Below, piece after piece: positions 1 through 5,802 of a stretch of DNA of 41,891 bases. Within the stretch, counting starts at the first letter, position 1. Every line of letters starts with the position of its first letter. The position numbers and the translations under genes were made by a program. The notes under the pieces are model-generated. The model made no database searches. It was not told the origin of the DNA and saw only the letters and a list, made by a program, of their open reading frames with translations. This stretch comes from a virus. The DNA is taken from positions 1 through 41,891 of IMG/VR virus record IMGVR_UViG_3300012000_000042. One strand, 5' to 3'.

Positions 1-75
1 GGTTACTGGACAGATCAAATCACTAAATGGATTACTAATAATTGGCAAGTAGAAGTAGCTGAAAATTTAATTTGA
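1..75 (+). CDS. C-terminal end of an unidentified protein (partial)
   Basis: An open frame runs from the window edge to TGA at 73-75, giving 24 residues rich in Trp (three W). The 5' part is outside the window, so the function cannot be judged. Its stop codon overlaps the -35 element of the next promoter (TTGACA at 72-77), the compact packing seen throughout this early region. Confidence 0.55.
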   Translation, partial: GYWTDQITKWITNNWQVEVAENLI

Positions 76-99
76 CAAAAAATATAAAAGGAGTATATT
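72..99 (+). promoter_or_regulatory. Early-type promoter for the gene at 106
   Basis: -35 TTGACA (72-77), 16-nt spacer, -10 TATATT (94-99), six bases, then ATG at 106. Transcription would begin at or next to the ATG. Confidence 0.8.
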
Positions 100-105
100 A
101 AAATT

Positions 106-312
106 ATGAGCGACACCTTAAAAAAATACACCATAACAATTCAACGAAACCAAATTGCCGAAGCTGAAATCGAGGTTGAGGCAGAGAGCCAAGGAGAAGC
201 AGAGGAGATGGCTCTTAACAGGGCAGAAGATTGTGATGCCAACTTCGAGGAAGTGGATTATAACTTTGATATTATTCACATTGAAACTGATGAGGATGAA
301 GATGAAGTTTAA
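106..312 (+). CDS. Small acidic protein, DpnD/PcfM-like
   Basis: 68 residues. The middle has the pattern IEVEAESQGEAEEMAL, typical of small DpnD/PcfM-like proteins in phages and plasmids (a beta strand ending in VEAES followed by a helix with EA..AL), and the C-terminus is a run of Asp/Glu. The start is set by the promoter whose -10 ends six bases before the ATG. The next gene overlaps its end and encodes a protein with the same motif, so the two look like paralogs. The molecular role is unknown. Confidence 0.7.
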   Translation: MSDTLKKYTITIQRNQIAEAEIEVEAESQGEAEEMALNRAEDCDANFEEVDYNFDIIHIETDEDEDEV

Positions 313-445
313 TCTTTGGCAAACTGAAGATATGCAAGAACCTACGGAGTTAATTGAAGCTAATAGTTATGAACAAGCACTAGAGATGGCTTTAGAATCT
401 TGTGGTTATCACTTAACGCAAAGAGATGAAAATGAAGTCGAGTGA
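302..445 (+). CDS. Small acidic protein, paralog of its upstream neighbour
   Basis: 47 residues. The ATG at 302 overlaps the end of the preceding gene, indicating translational coupling. A longer reading from 155 is possible in this frame but would lie inside the neighbour, so it was rejected. The segment IEANSYEQALEMALESCG matches the VEAES..EA..AL segment of the upstream protein, suggesting tandem duplication of a DpnD/PcfM-like module. Function unknown. Confidence 0.6.
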   Translation: MKFNLWQTEDMQEPTELIEANSYEQALEMALESCGYHLTQRDENEVE

Positions 446-587
446 ACAAATTGCCAAAGAAATCAGTGATAGGATTTCAGAATATAAAGCTCTTATGATT
501 GAGCATGATAATAATCCAAGTGCGGTTGATGAATTAGAAAGTGCAATTCATGAACTAGATCATCTATTAAGGTGGATTAATGAGTAA
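432..587 (+). CDS. Small helical protein
   Basis: 51 residues from ATG 432, overlapping the stop of the previous gene (TGA 443-445) and overlapped by the next ATG (580). The sequence is mostly charged and predicted helical (MKSSEQIAKEISDRISEY, then ELESAIHELDHLLRW). No family recognised. It belongs to the chain of four overlapping small genes 106-738, which look like one transcript. Confidence 0.55.
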   Translation: MKSSEQIAKEISDRISEYKALMIEHDNNPSAVDELESAIHELDHLLRWINE

Positions 588-738
588 TAGATATTCAATA
601 GTTAAAATGGTTGCAACTAAATTATATAGAATACAAAATATAGATTCTGGAGAAGTAGATTATTTTTCTACATTAAATCAAATTAAGGAATGGTTATCCT
701 TTAATAAGATAAAAGCTAAATGGATAAATGTGAAATAG
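580..738 (+). CDS. Small basic protein
   Basis: 52 residues from ATG 580, overlapping the preceding stop codon. Lys-rich with two Trp near the C-terminus (KEWLSFNKIKAKWINVK). The pattern YRIQNIDSGEVDYFSTLNQIKEWL resembles small phage proteins with a beta hairpin and helix, but I cannot assign a family. Last gene of the 106-738 chain. Confidence 0.5.
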   Translation: MSNRYSIVKMVATKLYRIQNIDSGEVDYFSTLNQIKEWLSFNKIKAKWINVK

Positions 739-759
739 TGCTTGCTTAATAATAAATAC

Positions 760-837
760 ATGATAACAGGAGATACCATAGTAGCTTATATTATTATAAT
801 TTTTACTTTCTTATATATTTATCTAAATCACTATTGA
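760..837 (+). CDS. Possible 25-residue single-pass membrane peptide
   Basis: ATG 760 to TGA 835-837. After MITGDT the peptide is a hydrophobic stretch (IVAYIIIIFTFLYIYL) long enough for one membrane helix. No clear Shine-Dalgarno; an AT-rich -10-like TAATAA precedes the ATG. The TGA overlaps the -35 of the next promoter. Its size makes it uncertain. Confidence 0.35.
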   Translation: MITGDTIVAYIIIIFTFLYIYLNHY

Positions 838-861
838 CTTTAATTTAGTTTGAAGTATTAT
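834..861 (+). promoter_or_regulatory. Early-type promoter for the gene at 868
   Basis: TTGACT (834-839), 16-nt spacer, TATTAT (856-861), six bases, ATG 868. This decides the start against the upstream TTG at 850, which lies within the spacer. Confidence 0.75.
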
Positions 862-867
862 TGGCCT

Positions 868-1320
868 ATGAAGCTAATTAATACCACCTCATATTGTTCA
901 GATAAACTAAAAGAAATTATTAAATGGTGTATGCCTCAAGGCGTATTCCTTAAAGACATCAGAAAAATAGATATTGGTAATACTAAATTAAATTGGCACG
1001 GCAGAGCTTGGAGTAGCATGAGACTGCATGTAGGAGTCCCAGCATATAATAAATATATTAAGCCATATAAGAGTGGTGGATTCAGAGGATACCTAGAAGT
1101 TAATACATATACTTGGGAAGAGAGCTTAATTGAATTAATTGCTCATGAATTAAGACATATTTATCAATATAAAAAGGGTAAGTTCTATCATGGTATTAAG
1201 AAAATTCGTAAATATAACATGGGAACTAAAGCTAAATTATGTGAAGTTGATGCTAGTTTATATGCTATGAGGAAAGTAAGAGAATACAGAAAGAATAATA
1301 TTAAATTTAATTTGGTTTGA
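868..1320 (+). CDS. HExxH zinc-metalloprotease-like protein (SprT/zincin-like)
   Basis: 150 residues. Residues 89-100 read ELIAHELRHIYQ, a HExxH zinc-binding and catalytic motif (H93, E94, H97) in a hydrophobic helix, as in SprT-like and other minimal zincins. There is no signal peptide, so it should act in the cytoplasm. The GRAW and GG.RGYLEVNT segments before the helix resemble the beta strands that precede the active helix in such folds. A candidate third ligand is an acidic residue near ..LCEVDASLYA, about 35 residues downstream. The target is unknown; small phage zincins may process host or phage proteins. Confidence 0.65.
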   Translation: MKLINTTSYCSDKLKEIIKWCMPQGVFLKDIRKIDIGNTKLNWHGRAWSSMRLHVGVPAYNKYIKPYKSGGFRGYLEVNTYTWEESLIELIAHELRHIYQYKKGKFYHGIKKIRKYNMGTKAKLCEVDASLYAMRKVREYRKNNIKFNLV

Positions 1321-1322
1321 CA

Positions 1323-1396
1323 TAAGTACTTGATTATTATATATTTACGGGGGCGGGGCCCCCGCGCGCGCAAGTCGTTGATAGTCAAGGCTTTAC
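1323..1396 (+). repeat. Intergenic cassette R1
   Basis: Left half 1323-1348 (TAAGTACTTGATTATT..), GC-rich core 1349-1370 containing GGGGCGGGGCCCCCGC, right half 1371-1396 (CAAGTCGTTGATAGTCAAGG). A further solitary half-unit lies at about 1426-1455, just before the next promoter. Confidence 0.85.
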
Positions 1397-1468
1397 GAAT
1401 ATTGCAAAAAACTTTGATAGGATTGGTAAGTACCTGATTATTAGAATCTTGTAACACGAAAAAAGTTC

Positions 1469-1496
1469 TTGTCACAATTTAAAAGTGTGGTATGAT
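1469..1496 (+). promoter_or_regulatory. Early-type promoter for the DUF932-type gene
   Basis: TTGTCA (1469-1474), 16-nt spacer, TATGAT (1491-1496), six bases, ATG 1503. It fixes the start in a different frame from the main body of the gene, which supports a genuine frameshift. Confidence 0.75.
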
Positions 1497-1502
1497 TATC
1501 TT

Positions 1503-2355
1503 ATGGCTAGAACAACTAAACCCGCTCAAAGTGTATACGATTTTGATGTACACCAAGAGCCACTCCTCACAACTGACGGCAAGAGGACAGGATACTTCGG
1601 GATGGTACGCCGTGATACCCCCGAACCCGCTCGGAGTTTGCACCGAGCAGTATGGTGTGGTGAAGAATGCAGACCTTGTGGAAATGGTCGAAGAGTCGCT
1701 GGCGCAGAACAGCATGCTCGCTAACTACAGCTCTAAAAAGTTTGTGGTTCGTGATGGTGCTCGCTTCTATGCCAGCTATGACTTCGCTGACTTCAAGACT
1801 GAATTGAAGCCAGTGGGCAAACGTGCCAAGGGAGACATTCTTGGTTTGCGGTTGACTGTTAACAACAGTTATGACCGCTCCAGTCGTGTTTCTCTCACCC
1901 TCGGTTTCCTCCGTTTGATTTGCACAAACGGTATGAAATCGTTGACCAAGGAGTTCAGCATGACGAAGCGCCACACGCTCGCCGTGAATCTGGATTTCAT
2001 TGGTGATGCATTGGCAAATGCTGTGGCTAGCGTTGATACCTCTGTGGCAATCTTTAACAGGTTGGCTCAGAAGGCTATCACTAACGAGCAGGGCTTGACC
2101 TTGCTCACCAAGTTGGAAGAGAAGGACGTTATCTCTGCCAAGGTGCGTGAAGGCATCGAAGCAGTTTGGCGCAACCCTTCTTACGAGGAAGATACTGACC
2201 GCAACTTGTACAACTTGTACAACGCTTCGACTCAGTTCCTGACTCGCAATGTTGCAGACGAGCGCTATGAGTATAGCGAGCGTATCAGCACTGACTTGCT
2301 CAAAGTCTTCTCGGGCAAAACCCGTGACGAAGACCTCTTGAAACTGGTCGCCTAA
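1503..2355 (+). CDS. DUF932-type phage/plasmid protein, interrupted by a +1 frameshift
   Basis: The N-terminal 42 residues (MARTTK..DFDVHQEPLLT..GKRTGYFGMVRRDTPEP) are in the frame starting at 1503. The rest (LGVCTEQYGVVKNADLVEMVEE.. to the stop at 2355) is in the +1 frame. Skipping one base at CCC-GCTC (1626-1631) joins them into a 283-residue protein matching the usual layout of the DUF932 family: YfxV.RRDTgePLGv followed by Y..VqNaeLVeMVEE. Base composition is more GC-rich, with C/G-ending codons, than the late genes, suggesting transfer. Cassettes R1 and R2 flank it and a strong terminator follows. The role is not established; DUF932 genes are common on phages and plasmids. The shift may be programmed (Pro tRNA slipping CCC to CCG), a mutation, or a base error. 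Confidence 0.75.
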
Positions 2356-2377
2356 ACTAAAACGAAACTTTAACAGG

Positions 2378-2418
2378 ATGCGAGGGGTTAATCCTCTCGC
2401 ATTCTTTTTGCTTTTTTC
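2378..2418 (+). terminator. Rho-independent terminator after the DUF932-type gene
   Basis: Ten-base stem 2378-2387/2393-2402 (ATGCGAGGGG with CCTCTCGCAT, one G-U pair), loop TTAAT, then a T-rich tail at 2403-2418. The loop resembles that of the terminator after the capsid gene. Confidence 0.85.
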
Positions 2419-2427
2419 TTGACATGC

Positions 2428-2502
2428 GTAAGTCGTTGAGTATCAAGGGTTTACGGCGCGGGGGACCCCGCTTTTGTAACTCGTTATCTATCAAAGGTTT
2501 AC
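2428..2502 (+). repeat. Intergenic cassette R2
   Basis: Left half 2428-2454 (GTAAGTCGTTGAGTATCAAG..), core 2455-2475 with GCGGGGGACCCCGC, right half 2476-2502 (GTAACTCGTTATCTATCAAA..). The next -35 starts six bases after its end. Confidence 0.9.
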
Positions 2503-2507
2503 AATCC

Positions 2508-2535
2508 TTGACATTTATATTATTTATGTTATAGT
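2508..2535 (+). promoter_or_regulatory. Early-type promoter for the gene at 2542
   Basis: TTGACA (2508-2513), 16-nt spacer, TATAGT (2530-2535), six bases, ATG 2542. Confidence 0.8.
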
Positions 2536-2541
2536 TATGAG

Positions 2542-2883
2542 ATGAAAGCAAAGCATAAAGTATATTATAATTTACATAAACATTGTCTTTCTATTATGTT
2601 TCGTGGAAAAGTATTAGAGCATAGCACAGAATTTTTTCTTCGTGATGTAGAGTTTAGAGTCAGTCAAGCAGGTCGCTCCAGGGTTCTTCGTGAACAAAGA
2701 AAGAATGTTCATGCTTTTGTTTGTGGCACACCAGACGATGGTTGGCCTGTGGATCAAACTGAACGCAGAGTTACCTATAATCCTTATAAGTTTAATAGTT
2801 TTGTTTATGCTGATACATTAGAGCCTGTATATAAAGCAAAGTGGGTTGGTGTGATTAATCGTGATATTTTTGTCTTGAATTAA
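2542..2883 (+). CDS. Unidentified basic protein
   Basis: 113 residues, rich in Arg, Val and Phe, with no signal peptide or membrane segment. The central part (RDVEFRVSQAGRSRVLREQRKNVHAFVCG) alternates strands and basic residues and may bind nucleic acid, but this is inference only. No known family recognised. The start is set by the leaderless promoter. It ends where the -35 of the next unit begins (2875). Confidence 0.65.
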   Translation: MKAKHKVYYNLHKHCLSIMFRGKVLEHSTEFFLRDVEFRVSQAGRSRVLREQRKNVHAFVCGTPDDGWPVDQTERRVTYNPYKFNSFVYADTLEPVYKAKWVGVINRDIFVLN

Positions 2884-2902
2884 ATTAAAAGTATAGTAGA
2901 AT
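2875..2902 (+). promoter_or_regulatory. Early-type promoter for the gene at 2909
   Basis: TTGAAT (2875-2880, inside the end of the upstream gene), 16-nt spacer, TAGAAT (2897-2902), six bases, ATG 2909. Confidence 0.75.
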
Positions 2903-2908
2903 TATCAT

Positions 2909-3064
2909 ATGAACATTACAAAAGTAAAGAAGCTCGCTGAAGGTGGCTGGGCTATTTACGCTACTGACACCAAAACTAAACAAGAAGCACAAGTTGGTTA
3001 TATCGGGGCTAACCTTGACCCGAAGAACTGGCTACCAGAGGGAACTAAAATTGAAAATTCTTGA
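2909..3064 (+). CDS. Small unidentified protein
   Basis: 51 residues (starts MNITKVKKLAEGGWAIYA, ends EGTKIENS). Predicted beta-rich with a conserved-looking AEGGW..YA turn. Family unknown. The start is fixed by the promoter spacing. The next gene begins inside its last codons, so both are probably translated from one message. Confidence 0.6.
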   Translation: MNITKVKKLAEGGWAIYATDTKTKQEAQVGYIGANLDPKNWLPEGTKIENS

Positions 3065-3437
3065 AGATTCTTTTACTAGCAGAGGCTTTAAGTTCTCGCT
3101 AGTTAAGCGTGAAGGCGATGTTGCAATTTATAAAAAGCAACTCGATGAACCAGACAGCGAAGCTCACAACTATGAAGTGATTGCAATTAAGCGTCACAAT
3201 GGTTATGAAATCGCAGGTGTAAAGATGCCTCCTGCTGAAATGTATCCTAGCGATAGTCAATGGGGTGATTGGGGATTCACTTGCACAAGTCGTGAAGATG
3301 CAGACAAGCGATTCACTCAACTCCAAGAAAAACTCACCGCTTATGTTGCCACAGCAACTTTGCCTAATGGTGAGAAGCGTGGTCGTGGCCGTCCTCGCAA
3401 AATTGATTTGACAAAAACAGAATCTGTATTAGTATAA
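3051..3437 (+). CDS. Small protein with C-terminal AT-hook
   Basis: 128 residues if translation starts at TTG 3051, preceded at the right distance by a GAGGGA ribosome site; an earlier start at 2943 in this frame would lie wholly in the upstream gene. Near the C-terminus RGRGRPRK is a textbook AT-hook (GRP core flanked by basic residues) for minor-groove binding in AT-rich DNA. The preceding domain has WGDWGFTCTSREDADKRF and is unrecognised. A DNA-binding role is likely from the hook alone. Confidence 0.65.
   Translation: MKILEDSFTSRGFKFSLVKREGDVAIYKKQLDEPDSEAHNYEVIAIKRHNGYEIAGVKMPPAEMYPSDSQWGDWGFTCTSREDADKRFTQLQEKLTAYVATATLPNGEKRGRGRPRKIDLTKTESVLV
3408..3435 (+). promoter_or_regulatory. Early-type promoter embedded in the AT-hook gene
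   Basis: TTGACA (3408-3413), 16-nt spacer, TAGTAT (3430-3435), six bases, ATG 3442. It lies almost entirely inside the last codons of the upstream gene. Confidence 0.75.
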
Positions 3438-3441
3438 CAAC

Positions 3442-3678
3442 ATGACATATAAATGTGCTGTTAGTGGAGAGGCGATCCCTCCAGAGAGAGTTGAGGCTCT
3501 GCAAGTCCTCGGCGTTCCAGAATCTCAATGGACTAAAATTGAGTATAGTCAGACTAGAAAACTAAAAGCGGTATATGCAGGTGATGATGGCAGTAATGAT
3601 ATTGTTATCTGTGATAATGTTGATGGTGGTTCTATGTTTGATAATGCAGTTGTAGCGGAGACAGAAAATGACATCTAA
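3442..3678 (+). CDS. Small protein with DksA/TraR-like beginning
   Basis: 78 residues. The N-terminus MTYKCAVSGEAIPPERVEAL resembles the CAV.G..IP..R..AL segment found in some DksA/TraR-type zinc-finger proteins, but only two cysteines are present (C5 and one in IVICDN), so a four-Cys finger is absent. The rest is acidic. Function unknown; the start is fixed by the promoter. It overlaps the next gene. Confidence 0.6.
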   Translation: MTYKCAVSGEAIPPERVEALQVLGVPESQWTKIEYSQTRKLKAVYAGDDGSNDIVICDNVDGGSMFDNAVVAETENDI

Positions 3679-3826
3679 ATTTATTGTTTTGAGAGATGGT
3701 GTCCGTGTCAGCGAAGATATGCACTCGTCTGAGGCTTCAGCAGAAGTTGAAGCTAATTATTGGCGAGAGATTATCAAGCGTTGGCCAGACGGCACTAAAG
3801 TCATCGTCAAGAAAATTGGCGGATAA
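3668..3826 (+). CDS. Small unidentified protein
   Basis: 52 residues from ATG 3668, overlapping the stop of the previous gene (3676-3678). A beta strand (KFIVLRDGVRVS), a helix (SAEVEANYWREIIKRW) and a final strand (TKVIVKKIGG) suggest a compact alpha/beta fold. No family recognised. Confidence 0.55.
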   Translation: MTSKFIVLRDGVRVSEDMHSSEASAEVEANYWREIIKRWPDGTKVIVKKIGG

Positions 3827-3865
3827 CTTCGGAGGCTGACATTGAGCTATGGCTCTGTGTTGATT

Positions 3866-3956
3866 GCTAGGGTCGTCTAACTGGTTAAGACCCCACACTT
3901 ATAATGTGGTCGCTCTAGATTTGGGCAAAATGCAGGTTCGAATCCTGCCCCTAGTA
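3866..3956 (+). tRNA. tRNA with anticodon UAU and a long variable arm
   Basis: Acceptor 3866-3872/3949-3955 (first pair G-U), D stem GTCT/AGAC, anticodon stem CCACA/TGTGG with loop CTTATAA (anticodon 3900-3902), T arm GCAGG-TTCGAAT-CCTGC, discriminator A3956. The 22-base variable region contains a GCTC/GGGC stem, so this is a class II tRNA. UAU reads AUA (Ile), but Ile tRNAs are class I. Class II shape with A73 is typical of tRNA-Leu, so the charged amino acid is uncertain. Confidence 0.8.
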
Positions 3957-3957
3957 T

Positions 3958-3984
3958 GTAACTCATTGTCATTCAACGAATTAT
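3958..3984 (+). repeat. Half-unit of the intergenic cassette (R3)
   Basis: A single arm, GTAACTCATTGTCATTCAAC.., directly after the tRNA and six bases before the next -35. It has no GC core. Confidence 0.65.
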
Positions 3985-3989
3985 TTTTG

Positions 3990-4017
3990 TTGACTATTTT
4001 TGTAACTCTTGTATATT
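3990..4017 (+). promoter_or_regulatory. Early-type promoter for the gene at 4024
   Basis: TTGACT (3990-3995), 16-nt spacer, TATATT (4012-4017), six bases, ATG 4024. The tRNA at 4236 may ride on this transcript. Confidence 0.8.
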
Positions 4018-4023
4018 AAACCT

Positions 4024-4230
4024 ATGACAAACAACCAATCAGTTCCATTCTATGTGATGAATGTGTTCGGTCAAGACCGAGCCGTTATCCTTAACACCTC
4101 AATCCGTATGTGTACGCCCAAGGAGACTTGCTCTCTGAAAGAATTGGAGAACATCGCCAAGGCTTTTGCAGTAGAGTTCGTGCAAGTTCCGAAGCCTTCC
4201 AGTTTTCCAGCAAAGGTAGTAGCTTCTTGA
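4024..4230 (+). CDS. Small unidentified protein
   Basis: 68 residues (starts MTNNQSVPFYVMNVFGQDRA). The promoter selects ATG 4024 over an upstream in-frame codon at 4009. Beta strands are followed by a helix, SLKELENIAKAFAVEF. No family recognised. Its stop is five bases before the tRNA at 4236, so gene and tRNA probably share a transcript. Confidence 0.6.
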   Translation: MTNNQSVPFYVMNVFGQDRAVILNTSIRMCTPKETCSLKELENIAKAFAVEFVQVPKPSSFPAKVVAS

Positions 4231-4235
4231 AAGAT

Positions 4236-4308
4236 GGGCTTGTAGCTCAATGGTCAGAGCAGAGCACTCATAATGCTTTGGTTGTAGGTTCAAGTCCTAC
4301 CGAGCCCA
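4236..4308 (+). tRNA. tRNA with CAU anticodon (Met, or Ile2)
   Basis: Acceptor GGGCTTG/CGAGCCC, D stem GCTC/GAGC, anticodon stem GAGCA/TGCTT, loop CTCATAA (anticodon 4269-4271 CAT), five-base variable loop, T arm GTAGG-TTCAAGT-CCTAC, A73. A CAU tRNA can be elongator Met or, if C34 becomes lysidine, Ile for AUA codons. Sequence alone does not separate these. Confidence 0.9.
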
Positions 4309-4322
4309 CAACTTTACATTGG

Positions 4323-4403
4323 ATGTTAAACGCATATAGCAAACATACAGAATTAACCCAAGAAGATATTACAAGATATTTTCTTGACAAAAAACAAGAA
4401 TAG
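4323..4403 (+). CDS. Possible 26-residue peptide
   Basis: ATG 4323 to TAG 4401-4403, directly after the tRNA (ends DITRYFLDKKQE). There is no ribosome site, and its end contains the next promoter's -35. It may only be a chance reading of spacer. Confidence 0.25.
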   Translation: MLNAYSKHTELTQEDITRYFLDKKQE

Positions 4404-4411
4404 GATAAACT
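4384..4411 (+). promoter_or_regulatory. Early-type promoter for the gene at 4419
   Basis: TTGACA (4384-4389), 16-nt spacer, TAAACT (4406-4411), seven bases, ATG 4419. Confidence 0.8.
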
Positions 4412-4418
4412 ATAAACT

Positions 4419-4805
4419 ATGAAACTAATTAAACAAAACCTCGGAGCCCATTGGGTTATCGGGATTAAAGGTAACAAGGACGAGATCGAGCAGTTCCACA
4501 ATCGAGTCTATAACTGGGGCGGAACAAATGGTGAGCTTCAATGGATGAGCGAATCCTTTGCATATTTTTGGATTACTCTTGAGAAGTTGGAGCGAGTAAT
4601 GTTTAAGTATGTTATGAATAGTTTGAGTGATAAACTTGGTAAGAAGTTCCGTGGTGCTAAAGGTGGATTGAAAGCAGTTGTTATGAATCGTGTGATGAAT
4701 ACGATCAACAACATTCCTTCCGAAAACTTTGTTAAGACAGCACAAGTTCAAGACTTCTATTCTATCGGCCAAGTCTCTGCTGAAAAGCTAGACCACGATA
4801 GTTGA
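4419..4805 (+). CDS. Unidentified protein with YNW.GTNG motif, paralog of the product at 11655-12145
   Basis: 128 residues. Residues around 28-45 (EQFHNRVYNWGGTNGEL) and a later basic stretch (KFRGAKGGL) align with FNSIYNWCGTNGKL and GRKGGL in the leftward gene at 11655-12145. The family is unrecognised, but the phage keeps two copies on opposite strands. It is followed at once by two tRNAs (4812, 4891), probably on the same transcript. No signal peptide or membrane segment. Confidence 0.65.
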   Translation: MKLIKQNLGAHWVIGIKGNKDEIEQFHNRVYNWGGTNGELQWMSESFAYFWITLEKLERVMFKYVMNSLSDKLGKKFRGAKGGLKAVVMNRVMNTINNIPSENFVKTAQVQDFYSIGQVSAEKLDHDS

Positions 4806-4811
4806 ACAATC

Positions 4812-4884
4812 CGCCTAGTAGCCCAACGGCAGAGGCAAACGACTTAAAATCGTTCAAGTGTCAGTTCGAGTCTGACCTAGGCGA
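4812..4884 (+). tRNA. tRNA with UAA anticodon but a short variable loop
   Basis: Acceptor CGCCTAG/CTAGGCG, three-pair D stem GCC/GGC, anticodon stem AACGA/TCGTT, loop CTTAAAA (anticodon 4845-4847 TAA), variable loop CAAGT, T arm GTCAG-TTCGAGT-CTGAC, A73. UAA reads UUA (Leu). Bacterial tRNA-Leu normally has a long variable arm, and this one has five bases. Charging is therefore uncertain. Confidence 0.85.
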
Positions 4885-4890
4885 AAATTT

Positions 4891-4962
4891 GCTCCTATAG
4901 CTTAATGGATAAAGTGAATGTCTTCTAAACATTCTATGTAGGTTCGATTCCTGCTAGGAGCG
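4891..4962 (+). tRNA. tRNA-Arg (UCU)
   Basis: Acceptor GCTCCTA/TAGGAGC, D stem GCTT/AAGT, anticodon stem AATGT/ACATT, loop CTTCTAA (anticodon 4924-4926 TCT), four-base variable loop, T arm GTAGG-TTCGATT-CCTGC, G73. It reads AGA, which is frequent in the AT-rich late genes. Confidence 0.9.
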
Positions 4963-5156
4963 AAATATTTTCTCTAAATAAAAATTCACATGTAAGAAAT
5001 TTATGTGAGAAGTTTCCTTGATAAAAATGCGCCACTAATTATTCTTTGCTCAATAAGTTTTACTATTTTTTGGGGCGGGCTAGAAGAGATACTGAAAATT
5101 ATAATTACACATCTAAAATAACTTTTACCAAATATCTAATAGGATATAATAAATAC

Positions 5157-5185
5157 TTGAAATACAAAGCAAATAATTGTAAAAT
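5157..5185 (+). promoter_or_regulatory. Early-type promoter for the gene at 5193
   Basis: TTGAAA (5157-5162), 17-nt spacer, TAAAAT (5180-5185), seven bases, ATG 5193. The stretch 4963-5156 holds no gene I can support; it has a CACAT/ATGTG hairpin near 4988-5008 and an isolated TTGATA-N16-TATTCT pair ending near 5045. Confidence 0.55.
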
Positions 5186-5192
5186 ATTATAT

Positions 5193-5354
5193 ATGAAGCC
5201 AAAGAATAGACTTTGCAAAATATTAGAGAAAAGAGTTCTTCAAGGTGAAGATCCAAAGTTGATTGCTGAAATAGAAAAGCATCTTGCTGGTTTAGAAGTA
5301 GTTTGGCATAAATGGGTTAAAGCGCATCCTAATTGGAAAGAACACGAAGAATAA
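5193..5354 (+). CDS. Small helical protein
   Basis: 53 residues starting MKPKNRLCKILEKRVLQ. A longer in-frame reading from TTG 5046 exists, but the promoter spacing favours 5193. Two helices (DPKLIAEIEKHLAGLEVVWHKWV) end in an aromatic basic tail. Family not recognised. Cassette R4 follows. Confidence 0.6.
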   Translation: MKPKNRLCKILEKRVLQGEDPKLIAEIEKHLAGLEVVWHKWVKAHPNWKEHEE

Positions 5355-5364
5355 TTTAATTGTT

Positions 5365-5435
5365 GTAAGTGTTTGATTATTAAGTAGTTACAGCGGCGGG
5401 GACTCTCGCGCCGTAAGTCGTTGATAGACAACGAG
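5365..5435 (+). repeat. Intergenic cassette R4
   Basis: Left half 5365-5391 (GTAAGTGTTTGATTATTAAG..), core 5392-5412 with GGCGGGGACTCTCGCGCC, right half 5413-5435 (GTAAGTCGTTGATAGACAAC..). The next -35 starts ten bases further on. Confidence 0.9.
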
Positions 5436-5444
5436 ATATTTTTC

Positions 5445-5472
5445 TTGCAAAAAAACAAGGTTATGGTATATT
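5445..5472 (+). promoter_or_regulatory. Early-type promoter for the gene at 5479
   Basis: TTGCAA (5445-5450), 16-nt spacer, TATATT (5467-5472), six bases, ATG 5479. Confidence 0.8.
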
Positions 5473-5478
5473 TAACCT

Positions 5479-5745
5479 ATGAACAAAATCAAAAACGCAA
5501 TCATCTATGCAACCTCATTCATTAAGTATCTGTTCCTTTTCCTCGTAGGGCAAAGGTATCTGATCGAATACAAACCCTACGGCGGTGAGCAGGTCTTTAC
5601 CTACATCATCGGAAAGCCTTCGTCTTATACGATTAGCAAGGCTGGTAACAAGCTCTTTACGACTTTTTGCTTTTCTGGTCGTATGGATTCTGGCATCCGT
5701 CAGTTTCGTTATGATCGGATTACTGGTGGTCTTTCGCCAGTCTAA
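5479..5745 (+). CDS. Small protein with N-terminal hydrophobic helix
   Basis: 88 residues. Residues 8-24 (IIYATSFIKYLFLFLVG) form a membrane-type helix. The remainder is beta-rich and basic (YLIEYKPYGGEQVFTYIIG.., MDSGIRQFRYDRITG). It could be an inner-membrane-anchored early protein. The family is unknown. A strong terminator follows about 60 bases downstream. Confidence 0.6.
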   Translation: MNKIKNAIIYATSFIKYLFLFLVGQRYLIEYKPYGGEQVFTYIIGKPSSYTISKAGNKLFTTFCFSGRMDSGIRQFRYDRITGGLSPV

Positions 5746-5802
5746 AGACAGAGAGATACTACTGTAATATCGAGGGTTGGTAGTCCCTCACGAACCATAT
5801 AG

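Noticed and set aside
1188-1475. Reverse-strand frame across R1
   Set aside because: It translates repeat DNA and overlaps the HExxH gene; same artefact as in R2, R4 and R9.
1328-2502. The GC-rich cassette cores as rho-independent terminators
   Set aside because: Most cores are not perfect hairpins and no T-run follows; proper terminators exist separately at 2378, 5803 and 36853.
5046-5192. N-terminal extension of the 5193 gene from TTG 5046
   Set aside because: The promoter at 5157-5185 lies inside it and sets a leaderless start at 5193; the TTG has no ribosome site. A separate upstream transcript remains possible.
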